Counted from the stretch's first letter, positions 1-7,073 are shown. The stretch: DNA of 7,151 nucleotides from Aequorivita sp. (GCA_020435865.1 JAGQYZ010000251.1:1-7151), one strand, 5' to 3'. Program-made: numbers and translations. The notes: generated by a model from the sequence alone, not told the origin.

Positions 1-1628
1 TAAACTCCCGATGCGCCTTGAATCTCAAATTGGTAGCTTTTAGTGCTTATTTTATTTTTATAATAAACTGTTTTACCGTTTGCATTAAATACTCTTAGAT
101 TTATTTTATTTAAATTTCCAAAATCTATATTAACTAAACCATTAGTTGGGTTTGGGGAAATAGATACCTCGTTTGCAATTAAGTTATATTGAATTTCTAA
201 GGGATTTTGATTTGTTTTTAAAACAAAAATATCATCTAGTCCTGCAGAGGTAGCTGTATTTGTGCCAACTGAAGGATCAAAGTCAATATTTCCATAAAAA
301 CCCCCTGTTGTATAAACATTATCCATATTATCAACCCCAATAGAAGTACTGAAATCAATATTGGAACCTCCTATATTAACTGCCCAATTAAAATTACCGG
401 AAGTATCAAGTTTCAATATAAAAATATCTTTTTCGTCAATAGAAGTTAAATTATAGACATCAGTCCCTGGATCAAAATCAATTATTCCGGAAAAATATCC
501 CGTGGCATAAATATTCCCAAAATCATTTGTTATTATTGAAGAACCAAAATCATAATCACTACTTCCAAAACTATGTGCCCATACAAACTCACCATTTGAA
601 TCCAATTTTAAAATAAAAATATCTATTTCCCCTTCGGAAATTAAATTATATATACCTGTTCCAGGATTAAAATCGACAGCTCCAGTAAAATATCCAATAG
701 TATAACTATTTCCATCGGAATCTGTTGTTAATCCATATGCTTCATCATTTTGAAAGCCTCCTATACTTTTTGCCCAAATAAAGTTACCATCACTATCTAA
801 TTTTAAAACAAAAGAGTCTTCTATTCCTACAGAAGTTAAATTATATACCCCTGTCCCTGGGTCAAAGTCTGGAGCGCCTCTAAAGTAACCAGTGACATAT
901 ACATCTCCAAAATTGTCAATAGCCATATGAGTACTGACATCCCAAGAAATACTCCCTATTTTTTTTGCCCAAATAAAATTACCATTTCTATCTAATTTTG
1001 AAATATAAATATCTGATTCCCCTTCGGATGTTAAATTATAAACATCAACGGATGGATTAAAGTCTACGGTTTCCCAAAACCTTCCTGTGCTATATATGTT
1101 ACTATCAATATCAGTAATTATAGAATCCCCTATAGCCCAACGACTTCCCCCCATTTGTTTGGCCCAAATAAAATTGCCACCAGTATCCAGTTTTGCAATA
1201 AAACTATCCATCATTCCAATTGAAGTTAGATTAAATTCATTAACTCCTGGGTCAAAGTCTGAGGTTCCTTTAAAGCTTCCTGTTATTAAAATATCTCCAA
1301 AACTATCAAATGCTATGGACGAAGCTTTATCTTCATTAACCCCCCCTATTCTTTTTGCCCAAACAAAATCTCCATTTAAATCTAGCTTTAAAATAAATAT
1401 TTCAAAATCACCCTGAGAAATCAAATTATGTACCCCCGGGCCGGGATCAAAATCAACTGTTCCAGTAAATTCTCCTGTTACATATGTATTCCCATTTTCA
1501 TCTAATACTAAAGATTTTCCCAAATCTGCAGATCCAGCTCCCATACTAACAGCCCATTCTGTACTTTGAGCTAACATATTAACTCCAGTAATTAATAAAG
1601 CATAAAAAATAAATTTATAATTCTTCAT
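1..1628 (-). CDS. Secreted seven-bladed beta-propeller protein with type IX sorting domain (C-terminus beyond window)
   Basis: The reading frame opens at ATG 1628 and runs off the left edge after 542 full codons; the partial last codon begins TA. Residues 1-20 (MKNYKFIFYALLITGVNMLA) form a Sec signal peptide with likely cleavage near AQS. Residues about 23-470 hold seven tandem repeats of exactly 65 residues. Each carries a DFDPG-like core (starting at residues 59, 124, 189, 254, 319, 384 and 449), then NLTS, a D-rich I/F-hydrophobic strand, and LD-NGNFIWAK. Seven units fit a closed seven-bladed propeller of the SBBP/NHL-like kind common in Bacteroidota. From about residue 487 a type IX secretion C-terminal domain begins (SISPNPTNGLVNIDFGN, then LRVFNANGKTVYY), so the protein is probably exported across the outer membrane and anchored at the surface or released. 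No catalytic domain is visible, and the substrate or partner is unknown. It starts 73 nt after comM but has its own possible -7 box. Function is not assigned; the architecture is secure. Confidence 0.92.
   Translation of the reverse strand, partial: MKNYKFIFYALLITGVNMLAQSTEWAVSMGAGSADLGKSLVLDENGNTYVTGEFTGTVDFDPGPGVHNLISQGDFEIFILKLDLNGDFVWAKRIGGVNEDKASSIAFDSFGDILITGSFKGTSDFDPGVNEFNLTSIGMMDSFIAKLDTGGNFIWAKQMGGSRWAIGDSIITDIDSNIYSTGRFWETVDFNPSVDVYNLTSEGESDIYISKLDRNGNFIWAKKIGSISWDVSTHMAIDNFGDVYVTGYFRGAPDFDPGTGVYNLTSVGIEDSFVLKLDSDGNFIWAKSIGGFQNDEAYGLTTDSDGNSYTIGYFTGAVDFNPGTGIYNLISEGEIDIFILKLDSNGEFVWAHSFGSSDYDFGSSIITNDFGNIYATGYFSGIIDFDPGTDVYNLTSIDEKDIFILKLDTSGNFNWAVNIGGSNIDFSTSIGVDNMDNVYTTGGFYGNIDFDPSVGTNTATSAGLDDIFVLKTNQNPLEIQYNLIANEVSISPNPTNGLVNIDFGNLNKINLRVFNANGKTVYYKNKISTKSYQFEIQGASGV
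270..1454 (-). repeat. Seven in-phase 195-nt coding repeats (propeller blades)
   Basis: The DFDPG-like codon block occurs at 1440-1454, 1245-1259, 1050-1064, 855-869, 660-674, 465-479 and 270-284. All six intervals are exactly 195 nt (65 codons). The DNA copies have diverged: GAT/GAC, CCA/CCC/CCT and GGA/GGG/GGC alternate, and units 3 and 7 read DFNPS and DFDPS. These are therefore old protein repeats under length constraint rather than fresh DNA duplications. The span given runs from first to last core; the full blades extend about 100 nt further on each side. Confidence 0.9.
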
Positions 1629-1663
1629 TTTGGTTTTGTTAAATTAACACTTTCATAATAATC

Positions 1664-1684
1664 ATTTCTCAAAATTAGAGAAAT
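1664..1684 (-). promoter_or_regulatory. Possible -7 promoter box within an inverted repeat, upstream of the propeller gene
   Basis: Read on the minus strand, 1677-1670 is TAATTTTG, an exact match to the Bacteroidota sigma-ABfr -7 element TAnnTTTG. It would place a transcription start about 36 nt before the ATG at 1628. No TTG lies at the expected 17-20 nt upstream, so the -33 element is missing or degenerate. The box forms the loop of a perfect 7-bp inverted repeat (ATTTCTC 1664-1670, GAGAAAT 1678-1684), which could be a repressor site or a weak hairpin after comM. No T-tract follows on the minus strand, so a standard terminator is unlikely. Confidence 0.35.
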
Positions 1685-1701
1685 AAATAATGTAATTATA
1701 A

Positions 1702-3243
1702 TCACCCAAACCACCCATCCCGATCCAAACTTCTATATTGAATGGCTTCGGAAATGTGGTTGCCGTTTATTTCTTCTGAAGCTTCTAAATCGGCAATAGT
1801 TCTTGCGACTTTTAAAATTCTATCATACGCACGGGCAGAAAGATTCAAGCGCTCCATTGCTGTTTTTAAAAGTTGCAACGATGCTTCATCCAACTTGCAG
1901 AACTGACGTATTTGCTTCACACCCATTTGTGCATTGTAATGCACCTTTTCAAATTCTGAAAAACGTTGGGCTTGAATTTTTCGGGCATTAGTAACCCGTT
2001 CGCGAATCACAATACTCGATTCGCCACGACGTTCGTCACTCAGTTTTTCAAACGGAACAGGCGTCACTTCAATATGAATATCAATCCGGTCCAACAACGG
2101 TCCAGAAATCTTGCTCAAATAACGTTGCATTTCCGCGGGAGAAGACATTACGGGTACATCGGGATCGTTAAAATAGCCCCCGGGACTTGGGTTCATACTT
2201 GCCACGAGCATAAAACTGGAAGGATAGGTTACTGTGAATTTTGCCCTTGAAATAGTTACATCTCGATCTTCAAGCGGTTGGCGCATTACTTCCAAAACAC
2301 CACGTTTAAATTCAGGTAATTCGTCTAAAAACAAAACGCCATTGTGTGCCAAACTAATCTCACCCGGTTGCGGATATTGTCCGCCGCCGACCAAAGCGAC
2401 GTCGCTTATAGTGTGATGAGGGCTTCGGAAAGGTCTGGAAGTCATAATCCCACCCTTTTCCATAGTACGTCCGGCAACACTATGGATTTTTGTAGTTTCC
2501 AGGCTTTCCTGTAATGTCATTGGAGGTAGAATACTGGGCAAACGCTTGGCAAGCATCGTTTTTCCCGAACCTGGCGGACCGATTAAAATTATATTATGAC
2601 CGCCAGCTGCTGCAATTTCCATACAACGTTTTATTGATTCTTGACCTTTTACATCTGCAAAATCATACTCAGGATGTTCCAGATTTTCATAGAACTCGGC
2701 TTCTATATCAACAATAGTTTCATCAAGCGGAATATTTTCATTAAAAAAATCGATTACTTCTTTTATATTCTCTATTCCATAAACTTCAATATCTCCAACA
2801 ATAGCTGCTTCTTTTGCATTTTCCTTTGGAAGAATAAACCCTTTAAAGCCTTCTTCTTTGGCTTTTAAAGCAATAGGTAAAGCTCCTCGAATGGGTTGAA
2901 GATTTCCATCAAGGGAAAGTTCTCCCATAATAATGTAATCTTTCAAAGGATTCATTTCAGTAATCTGGCCTGTGGCAATAAGGATTCCCATAGCCAAAGT
3001 AAGGTCATACGCCGATCCTTCCTTCCGAAGATCTGCAGGAGACATATTAAGAATAAGTTTTTTTCCAGGAATTTTGTAACCGTTGTTTTGAAGTGCAGCG
3101 GCAATACGAAAATTGCTTTCTCGAATGGCATTATCGGGCAAACCTACCAGATGGTACCCTACCCCATTATCAACATTCACTTCAACTGTAATCGTTGTTG
3201 CTTCAACGCCAAAGACGGCGCTTCCATAAACTTTTGTGAGCAT
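1702..3243 (-). CDS. comM: YifB/ComM-family magnesium-chelatase-like AAA+ ATPase
   Basis: The protein has 513 residues, full length for the YifB/ComM family. In naturally competent bacteria ComM is a hexameric helicase that drives branch migration during integration of taken-up DNA; in other bacteria its role is less clear. The N-terminal part (about 1-170) is the Lon-protease-like ChlI domain, with [15 protein letters not shown] (67-81) and [14 protein letters not shown] (107-120). The AAA+ core follows: Walker A GPPGSGKT (222-229), the family motif [11 protein letters not shown] (270-280), Walker [11 protein letters not shown] (303-312), sensor 1 SMNPSPGGY (349-357), arginine-finger region [10 protein letters not shown] (381-390), and a C-terminal lid with [20 protein letters not shown] (468-487). 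The sensor-1 loop reads NPSPGG where proteobacterial ComM has a cysteine-bearing NPCPCG, so no metal-binding cysteine pair is expected. The start gives the standard N-terminus [17 protein letters not shown]. The gene lies 79 nt after pgi in the same direction, with no functional link evident. Confidence 0.95.
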   Translation of the reverse strand: MLTKVYGSAVFGVEATTITVEVNVDNGVGYHLVGLPDNAIRESNFRIAAALQNNGYKIPGKKLILNMSPADLRKEGSAYDLTLAMGILIATGQITEMNPLKDYIIMGELSLDGNLQPIRGALPIALKAKEEGFKGFILPKENAKEAAIVGDIEVYGIENIKEVIDFFNENIPLDETIVDIEAEFYENLEHPEYDFADVKGQESIKRCMEIAAAGGHNIILIGPPGSGKTMLAKRLPSILPPMTLQESLETTKIHSVAGRTMEKGGIMTSRPFRSPHHTISDVALVGGGQYPQPGEISLAHNGVLFLDELPEFKRGVLEVMRQPLEDRDVTISRAKFTVTYPSSFMLVASMNPSPGGYFNDPDVPVMSSPAEMQRYLSKISGPLLDRIDIHIEVTPVPFEKLSDERRGESSIVIRERVTNARKIQAQRFSEFEKVHYNAQMGVKQIRQFCKLDEASLQLLKTAMERLNLSARAYDRILKVARTIADLEASEEINGNHISEAIQYRSLDRDGWFG

Positions 3244-3253
3244 AATTCAGTTA

Positions 3254-3274
3254 GTATAAACGGGGAGTTTACAC
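3254..3274 (-). promoter_or_regulatory. Hairpin in the leader just upstream of comM
   Basis: On the minus strand GTGTAAAC, loop TCCCC, GTTTATAC can form an 8-bp stem with one G-U pair. It ends 10 nt before the comM ATG. There is no T-tract after it, so it is not a standard terminator for pgi. It could slow ribosome loading on comM or protect a processed 5' end. No consensus TAnnTTTG box was found in this 79-nt gap (TATCTTTC is the nearest approach), so comM may be read through from pgi. Confidence 0.3.
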
Positions 3275-3322
3275 TTGAAAGATACTAAAAAAGTTGGAAG
3301 TTTCCGTTTGGTAATACGAAGT

Positions 3323-4897
3323 TTAATGATTGCTATTTGAAAATTTACTTAACAAATTTTTAGTAGAAGCATTTTCAATGACTGAGAAATTGCTATTTTC
3401 AATAGCTTGTAGCGTTTCTTTTGCAACCGTTTTTCCAAGTTCAACACCCCATTGGTCAAAACTGAAAATATTCCAAACAATTCCTTGAACGAAGAGTTTA
3501 TGTTCATAAATTGCAAGTAGGCTTCCCAAGTTTTTTGGGGTTAATTTTTTTATCAAAATCGAATTGGTTGGCTTGTTTCCATCAAATATCTCAAAAGGAT
3601 TTTCAGCATTTTTGGTATGAGTACCTTCCCACAAAACCTCGGTTTGTGCGAAAAAATTTGCCATCAGGATATTGTGGTTTTCTATGTTTCCATGCAACGA
3701 TTCACTAAAACCTATAAAATCCGTTGGAATCAGTTTTGTGCCTTGATGTAATAATTGAAAAAAAGCATGTTGTGCGTTGGTTCCTACACTTCCCCAAACA
3801 ATCGTTCCAGTTTGGTAATTAACGGTTTCACCGTTTCTATCTATACTTTTCCCGTTGCTTTCCATTACTGCCTGTTGCAGGTATGGAGCCAATTTATTTA
3901 GATATTGTGAATAGGCTACGACTGCCTCAGTTTCGGCTTTAAAAAAGTTGTTGTACCAAACAGAAAGTAATGCAAGTAAAACAGGAAGATTGTTGCTGAA
4001 ATCTTCTTTTTTGAAGTGATTGTCCATTTCAAAAGCGCCTTTCAGCATGGCTTCAAAATTACTGAAGCCTATCGCGCAACAAATGGAAAGACCCACAGAA
4101 CCCCAAAGGGAAAACCTTCCGCCAACCCAATCTTGCATCGGGAAAATGTTATCTTCGGAAATGCCAAATTCTTTTGCGCCTTCTTCATTTACAGAAACAG
4201 CTACAAAATGTTTTTGAATATCTTTTTTAGTGCCACTTGTTAAAAACCAATCTTTCACTAGAGAAACATTTGCAATAGTTTCCTGCGTTGTGAAGCTTTT
4301 TGAAACAACTATGAAAAGTGTTGTTTCAGGGTTCAATTTGTTTAATGTTTCAGCAACGGCATCGCCATCAATATTTGCAATGAAATGAATTTTTAAATGA
4401 TTTTTGTAAAACTGAAGTGCTTCCGTAACCATTTCTGGTCCCAAATGACTTCCGCCAATACCAATGTTTACAACGTCTGTAATCGCTTTTCCTGTAAAAC
4501 CTTTGTGGGAACCGTTTATTATTTCTTCGGAAAAATGCTTCATTTTTTGAAGCGTAGCCTTTACTTCCGGCTTCCAGTTTTCAAAATCACGTAAAGCAGT
4601 ATGAAGCACTTCGCGATTTTCAGTCTCATTTATTTTTTCTCCAGAAAATTGCTGACTTATGGCTTCTTTAAGTTTTACCTCTTCTGCAAGTTCTAGTAAA
4701 AAAGAAAGCGTTTTATCGGTGATTCTGTTTTTTGAATAATCTAAATAAAAATCCTGCCATTCAATTTTAAATCGGTCAGCACGATCGGAATCTTTTAAAA
4801 AAACATCCTGCATTTGTTGCACTTTAATTTCTTGAAAATGTTTTTCAAGTTTTTTCCAAGCTGCTGTTTTTGTAGGATTTATTTTTGGTAAAGACAT
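3323..4897 (-). CDS. pgi: Glucose-6-phosphate isomerase
   Basis: A cytosolic enzyme of 524 residues that interconverts glucose 6-phosphate and fructose 6-phosphate in glycolysis and gluconeogenesis. Both family signatures are present: DWVGGRFSLWGSVGLSI (256-272), and the C-terminal block ending FDQWGVELGK (480-489). Other sugar-phosphate-binding parts are NIGIGGSHLGPEM (144-156) and VVSKSFTTQET (197-207). By alignment in the head with rabbit PGI, the catalytic residues are Glu346 (MESNGK), His377 (NAQHAF, usually NGQHAF) and Lys489, with His384 in LLHQGTKLIP nearby. Nothing essential is missing, and the length is only slightly below the roughly 550 of the E. coli enzyme. The start ATG follows an A-rich leader with no Shine-Dalgarno, usual in Bacteroidota. 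The gene is 26 nt after the upstream kinase gene, so the two are very likely co-transcribed. Confidence 0.97.
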   Translation of the reverse strand: MSLPKINPTKTAAWKKLEKHFQEIKVQQMQDVFLKDSDRADRFKIEWQDFYLDYSKNRITDKTLSFLLELAEEVKLKEAISQQFSGEKINETENREVLHTALRDFENWKPEVKATLQKMKHFSEEIINGSHKGFTGKAITDVVNIGIGGSHLGPEMVTEALQFYKNHLKIHFIANIDGDAVAETLNKLNPETTLFIVVSKSFTTQETIANVSLVKDWFLTSGTKKDIQKHFVAVSVNEEGAKEFGISEDNIFPMQDWVGGRFSLWGSVGLSICCAIGFSNFEAMLKGAFEMDNHFKKEDFSNNLPVLLALLSVWYNNFFKAETEAVVAYSQYLNKLAPYLQQAVMESNGKSIDRNGETVNYQTGTIVWGSVGTNAQHAFFQLLHQGTKLIPTDFIGFSESLHGNIENHNILMANFFAQTEVLWEGTHTKNAENPFEIFDGNKPTNSILIKKLTPKNLGSLLAIYEHKLFVQGIVWNIFSFDQWGVELGKTVAKETLQAIENSNFSVIENASTKNLLSKFSNSNH

Positions 4898-4923
4898 TTT
4901 ATTTTTGATTGCTAATTGTCGGT

Positions 4924-5781
4924 TTATGAATTGAGAATTTTATTTCTGTAATAATCAATCAATCCATCTATGGGACGTTGAACGATATTACCAACTTCAA
5001 GATTGTGTGCTACAAAACATTCTTTTATAATTTCTTTAGAAAAATGTGCGATAGAGCCAATAAAATGAACGGGAACTTCGTGCGCTTTTTCATAACAAAG
5101 AATGCGACATTCAATAAAATTTGAAATGCCTTCCTTAATCAGCGCGTAAAAGTATGGGTTTATTTCTTTCTGTGTAAATATGAATTGTGCAAATGATGCC
5201 AAATATGTGTTTGGATTTGGTTTTTTGTATAAATTCATTTTTATATCGTCTGCCTCCAAATTGAATTTTTTTTCAAATTCCCGAGCAATTTCTGAAGGCA
5301 TTCGGTGGTAATAATAATCGCGAATCAATCTTTTTCCAAAATAATTTCCGCTGGCTTCGTCCATTAAAATAAAACCCAAAGCTGGGATTGGTGCATGAAT
5401 TTTGGTGCCGTCAAAATAACAACTATTACTCCCCGTCCCCAAAATGCAAACAATTCCCGGTTCGGTAGTCGCAGCAAAAACAGCAGCAGACATATCTTCG
5501 GAAACGTTAACTTTTGCATTTGTAAATAACGATTCCAAAACCTCTTTTAAAATACTCCGCGGTGTTGAAGTACCACAACCCGCACCATAAAAATCTAAAG
5601 TTTCAACACTATTGAAAACTTTTTTTAAAGTTTCGTTTGAAGCAATTCGAAGCAATAATTCTTCTTTGGGAACAACAGTTGGATTCAACCCAGATGTAGC
5701 AGTTTTAAAGACAAGTTCGCCAGTATTATCCAGCAATACCCAATCACATTTTGTAGAGCCGCCATCAGTTATTAGAGTCAT
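4924..5781 (-). CDS. BadF/BadG/BcrA/BcrD-family ASKHA ATPase, probable N-acetylglucosamine kinase-like sugar kinase
   Basis: A 285-residue cytosolic protein of the actin-like ASKHA fold. The phosphate-1 loop is at the N-terminus (DGGSTKCDW, 6-14), followed by GAGCGT (66-71), the probable catalytic-base region SEDMSAAVFA (94-103, Asp96), the phosphate-2 loop LGTGSNS (114-120), DEASGNYFGK (141-150, the family DEGSG-type motif with Ala for Gly), and the adenosine motif FIGSIAHFSK (240-249). This matches the BadF/BcrA-type family that includes eukaryotic and bacterial N-acetylglucosamine kinases. The Fe-S-linked activators of that family are unlikely, because the gene sits in a glycolysis cluster. 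Its product would feed hexose or amino-sugar 6-phosphates toward pgi (26 nt downstream) and pfkA. The exact sugar (GlcNAc, glucosamine or glucose) cannot be read from the sequence. The start codon lies 3 nt after the stop of the GAPDH relic, showing that the two genes were once tightly coupled. Confidence 0.85.
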   Translation of the reverse strand: MTLITDGGSTKCDWVLLDNTGELVFKTATSGLNPTVVPKEELLLRIASNETLKKVFNSVETLDFYGAGCGTSTPRSILKEVLESLFTNAKVNVSEDMSAAVFAATTEPGIVCILGTGSNSCYFDGTKIHAPIPALGFILMDEASGNYFGKRLIRDYYYHRMPSEIAREFEKKFNLEADDIKMNLYKKPNPNTYLASFAQFIFTQKEINPYFYALIKEGISNFIECRILCYEKAHEVPVHFIGSIAHFSKEIIKECFVAHNLEVGNIVQRPIDGLIDYYRNKILNS

Positions 5782-5784
5782 AGT

Positions 5785-5895
5785 TTATATACTTACAATG
5801 TAAGCGTCCAAATTCATCAATTTTGCGGAATAGCCATATTCATTATCATACCAAGCCACTAACTTAAAGAAATTATCATAAAACACAATGATACC
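5785..5895 (-). pseudogene. gap: C-terminal relic of a glyceraldehyde-3-phosphate dehydrogenase gene
   Basis: In the 130-nt gap between pfkA and the sugar kinase, the minus strand has an open stretch of 36 codons ending in TAA at 5787-5785. It encodes FFKLVAWYDNEYGYSAKL followed by MNLDAYIVSI. This is the conserved end of class I GAPDH (compare [21 protein letters not shown] in E. coli GapA). Resemblance fades upstream of about 5889, and an in-frame TGA lies at 5898-5896. The NAD-binding domain, the catalytic Cys and almost 90% of a normal gene of roughly 1 kb are absent. There is no good start codon: only GTG at 5886 could open a 33-codon peptide. I infer an internal deletion removing the 5' part of gap, with its junction between about 5889 and 5911. 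A functional GAPDH must be encoded elsewhere if glycolysis runs. Confidence 0.85.
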
Positions 5896-5911
5896 TCAAC
5901 AGGAAAACATA

Positions 5912-6895
5912 TTATATTGAAATGATATCCGCAACACGAATTAATTCTTCGTCAATTGCATTACTGCCCTTTATTGCTTCTGAAAAAGGAACTGAGGTTA
6001 CTTTGTTGTGCACAATACCAATCATAACATTTGTTTCGCCTCGAAGTAGTGCATCAATTGCGCCAACTCCCAAACGACTTGCAAGCACGCGATCGAAACA
6101 ACTAGGGGAACCACCTCGCTGGATATGGCCTAGTACTGTAACCCTTACTTCGTATTCTTTTAAATTCTCTTCAATATACTTTGCTAGACCAAAAATGTTT
6201 TTCCCTATTTGGTCACCTTCAGAAACAACAACGATGCTTGATGATTTACCAGATTTTTTACTACGGCTTAGAGATTCAATTAAACGTTCGCGCCCCATAT
6301 TCTGTTCTGGAATCAAGATTTCCTCTGCTCCCGCTCCTATACCAGCGTTTAGGGCAATATCGCCTGCATCGCGGCCCATTACTTCGACCAAAAAAAGACG
6401 GTTGTGTGAATTTGCTGTATCACGAATTTTATCAATGGCTTCAACAACGGTATTTAAAGCCGTATCGTAACCAATTGTATAATCGGTGCCGTTTATATCA
6501 TTGTCTATTGTTCCAGGAAGGCCAACGATTGGAAAGTTAAATTCTTTTATAAAAATGGAAACGCCAGCAAAAGTTCCATCACCCCCAATAACAACCATGG
6601 CATCTATACTTTCATTTTTAAGATTTTCGAAAGCTTTTTTTCTGCCTTTAGCGGTCATAAATTTTTTTGAACGTGCCGTTTTTAAAAATGTACCACCACG
6701 ATTAATTATATTTTTTACCGAACGAGCATTTAGTTTTTCAAAATCACCTTCTATCAATCCTTCAAACCCTCGATAAATTCCAATACATTCTATATTATTA
6801 TAAACACATGATCTAACTACTGCGCGTATTCCAGCATTCATCCCAGGAGCATCACCTCCACTTGTCAAAATTCCTATTTTATTGATTTTCAACAT
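5912..6895 (-). CDS. pfkA: ATP-dependent 6-phosphofructokinase
   Basis: A 327-residue cytosolic enzyme that phosphorylates fructose 6-phosphate to fructose 1,6-bisphosphate, the committing step of glycolysis; group A bacterial PFK has about 320 residues. Visible motifs: ATP-binding GILTSGGDAPGMNAG (8-22); GGDGT (104-108); substrate and catalytic loop GTIDNDINGTDYTIGYDTA (128-146) with the base Asp131; EVMGRDAGD (171-179) with Arg175; PEQ (196-198); and GHIQRGGSPSCFDRVLASRLG (256-276), the PFK signature with His and Arg for fructose-phosphate binding. Gly at 107 and 128 (E. coli 104 and 124) indicates ATP rather than pyrophosphate as phosphoryl donor. The start follows an A/T-rich leader (TATTTTTTATTATG) and gives the usual N-terminus. 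It is the first gene of the leftward cluster pfkA - gap relic - kinase - pgi. No CAAAnnTA (reverse of TAnnTTTG) lies upstream within the window, so its promoter is not identified. Confidence 0.97.
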   Translation of the reverse strand: MLKINKIGILTSGGDAPGMNAGIRAVVRSCVYNNIECIGIYRGFEGLIEGDFEKLNARSVKNIINRGGTFLKTARSKKFMTAKGRKKAFENLKNESIDAMVVIGGDGTFAGVSIFIKEFNFPIVGLPGTIDNDINGTDYTIGYDTALNTVVEAIDKIRDTANSHNRLFLVEVMGRDAGDIALNAGIGAGAEEILIPEQNMGRERLIESLSRSKKSGKSSSIVVVSEGDQIGKNIFGLAKYIEENLKEYEVRVTVLGHIQRGGSPSCFDRVLASRLGVGAIDALLRGETNVMIGIVHNKVTSVPFSEAIKGSNAIDEELIRVADIISI

Positions 6896-6951
6896 AATAA
6901 AAAATATTTATGTTATTTGCCGTTTAAATTCGCTTTTAATCTATAGTAAAA

Positions 6952-6970
6952 ATACGTGTATATACGTATA
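6952..6970. repeat. TACGTATA-type direct and inverted repeats in the pfkA leader region
   Basis: ATACGTGTAT (6952-6961) is followed at once by more of the same: TATACGTATA (6961-6970) is a perfect 10-bp palindrome, and TACGT recurs with a 10-nt step (6953 and 6963). The ATACGT/ACGTAT arms can form a 6-bp hairpin; on the minus strand it is followed by five Ts, about 55 nt before the pfkA ATG. It could be an operator, a weak attenuator, or simple AT-rich sequence. It lies between pfkA and the promoter of the divergent RNA candidate. Confidence 0.3.
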
Positions 6971-6991
6971 GTTTAAGCTCATTTCCTGACT

Positions 6992-6999
6992 TATATTTG
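6992..6999 (+). promoter_or_regulatory. -7 promoter element for the plus-strand small RNA candidate
   Basis: TATATTTG matches the Bacteroidota -7 consensus TAnnTTTG exactly and points right, away from pfkA. A start about 5-8 nt downstream would fall near 7004-7008, right at the foot of the long hairpin. The -33 TTG is not exact: the nearest candidate is TTTA around 6972-6975, at a spacing of 16 nt. The match is short, so its weight comes from the terminator and structure that follow. Confidence 0.5.
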
Positions 7000-7059
7000 A
7001 AGTATAGAATTAGTGGATAATGCGCAATAAAATATTTTTTGTGGGGATAGAAAATATTC

Positions 7060-7073
7060 TTAAAGCGCTTTAA
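7060..7073. promoter_or_regulatory. Perfect 14-bp palindrome TTAAAGCGCTTTAA, LacI-type operator shape
   Basis: TTAAAGCGCTTTAA equals its own reverse complement over 14 bp. A central CG flanked by A/T-rich arms is the shape of LacI/GalR-family operators. It lies 165 bp upstream of the pfkA start and inside the transcribed part of the RNA candidate, where half of it pairs with the left arm of the hairpin. Regulator binding is only inferred, and the palindrome may simply be part of the RNA structure. Confidence 0.3.

Noticed and set aside
1087..1416. 109-codon plus-strand open frame opposite the propeller gene
   Set aside because: Its product is a reverse-strand image of the repeats (recurring SLTP, LPPV and FAQTKSPF blocks). 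It has no start context and no domain.
270..1454. CRISPR array or tandem DNA satellite suggested by the 195-nt spacing
   Set aside because: The repeats are in frame, diverged at DNA level and coding throughout. The period is that of protein blades, without short identical repeats and spacers.
2896..3288. 130-codon plus-strand open frame opposite the start of comM
   Set aside because: It lies almost wholly over the conserved N-terminal domain of comM and has no motif of its own.
3276..3322. Possible terminator after pgi (GGAAACTTCC followed by AACTTTTTT on the minus strand)
   Set aside because: The stem has only four pairs around a 2-nt loop, too small to form a real hairpin, although the T-run is present.
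5785..5895. N-terminal extension of the sugar kinase into the upstream stretch
   Set aside because: The upstream open stretch ends in TAA 3 nt before the kinase ATG and encodes the GAPDH C-terminus. The kinase ATG already gives the proper phosphate-1 loop at residues 6-14.
5922..6470. 182-codon plus-strand open frame opposite pfkA
   Set aside because: It is antisense to a complete and well-conserved pfkA, is rich in Ser, Pro and Ile as expected from reverse reading, and has no recognisable domain.
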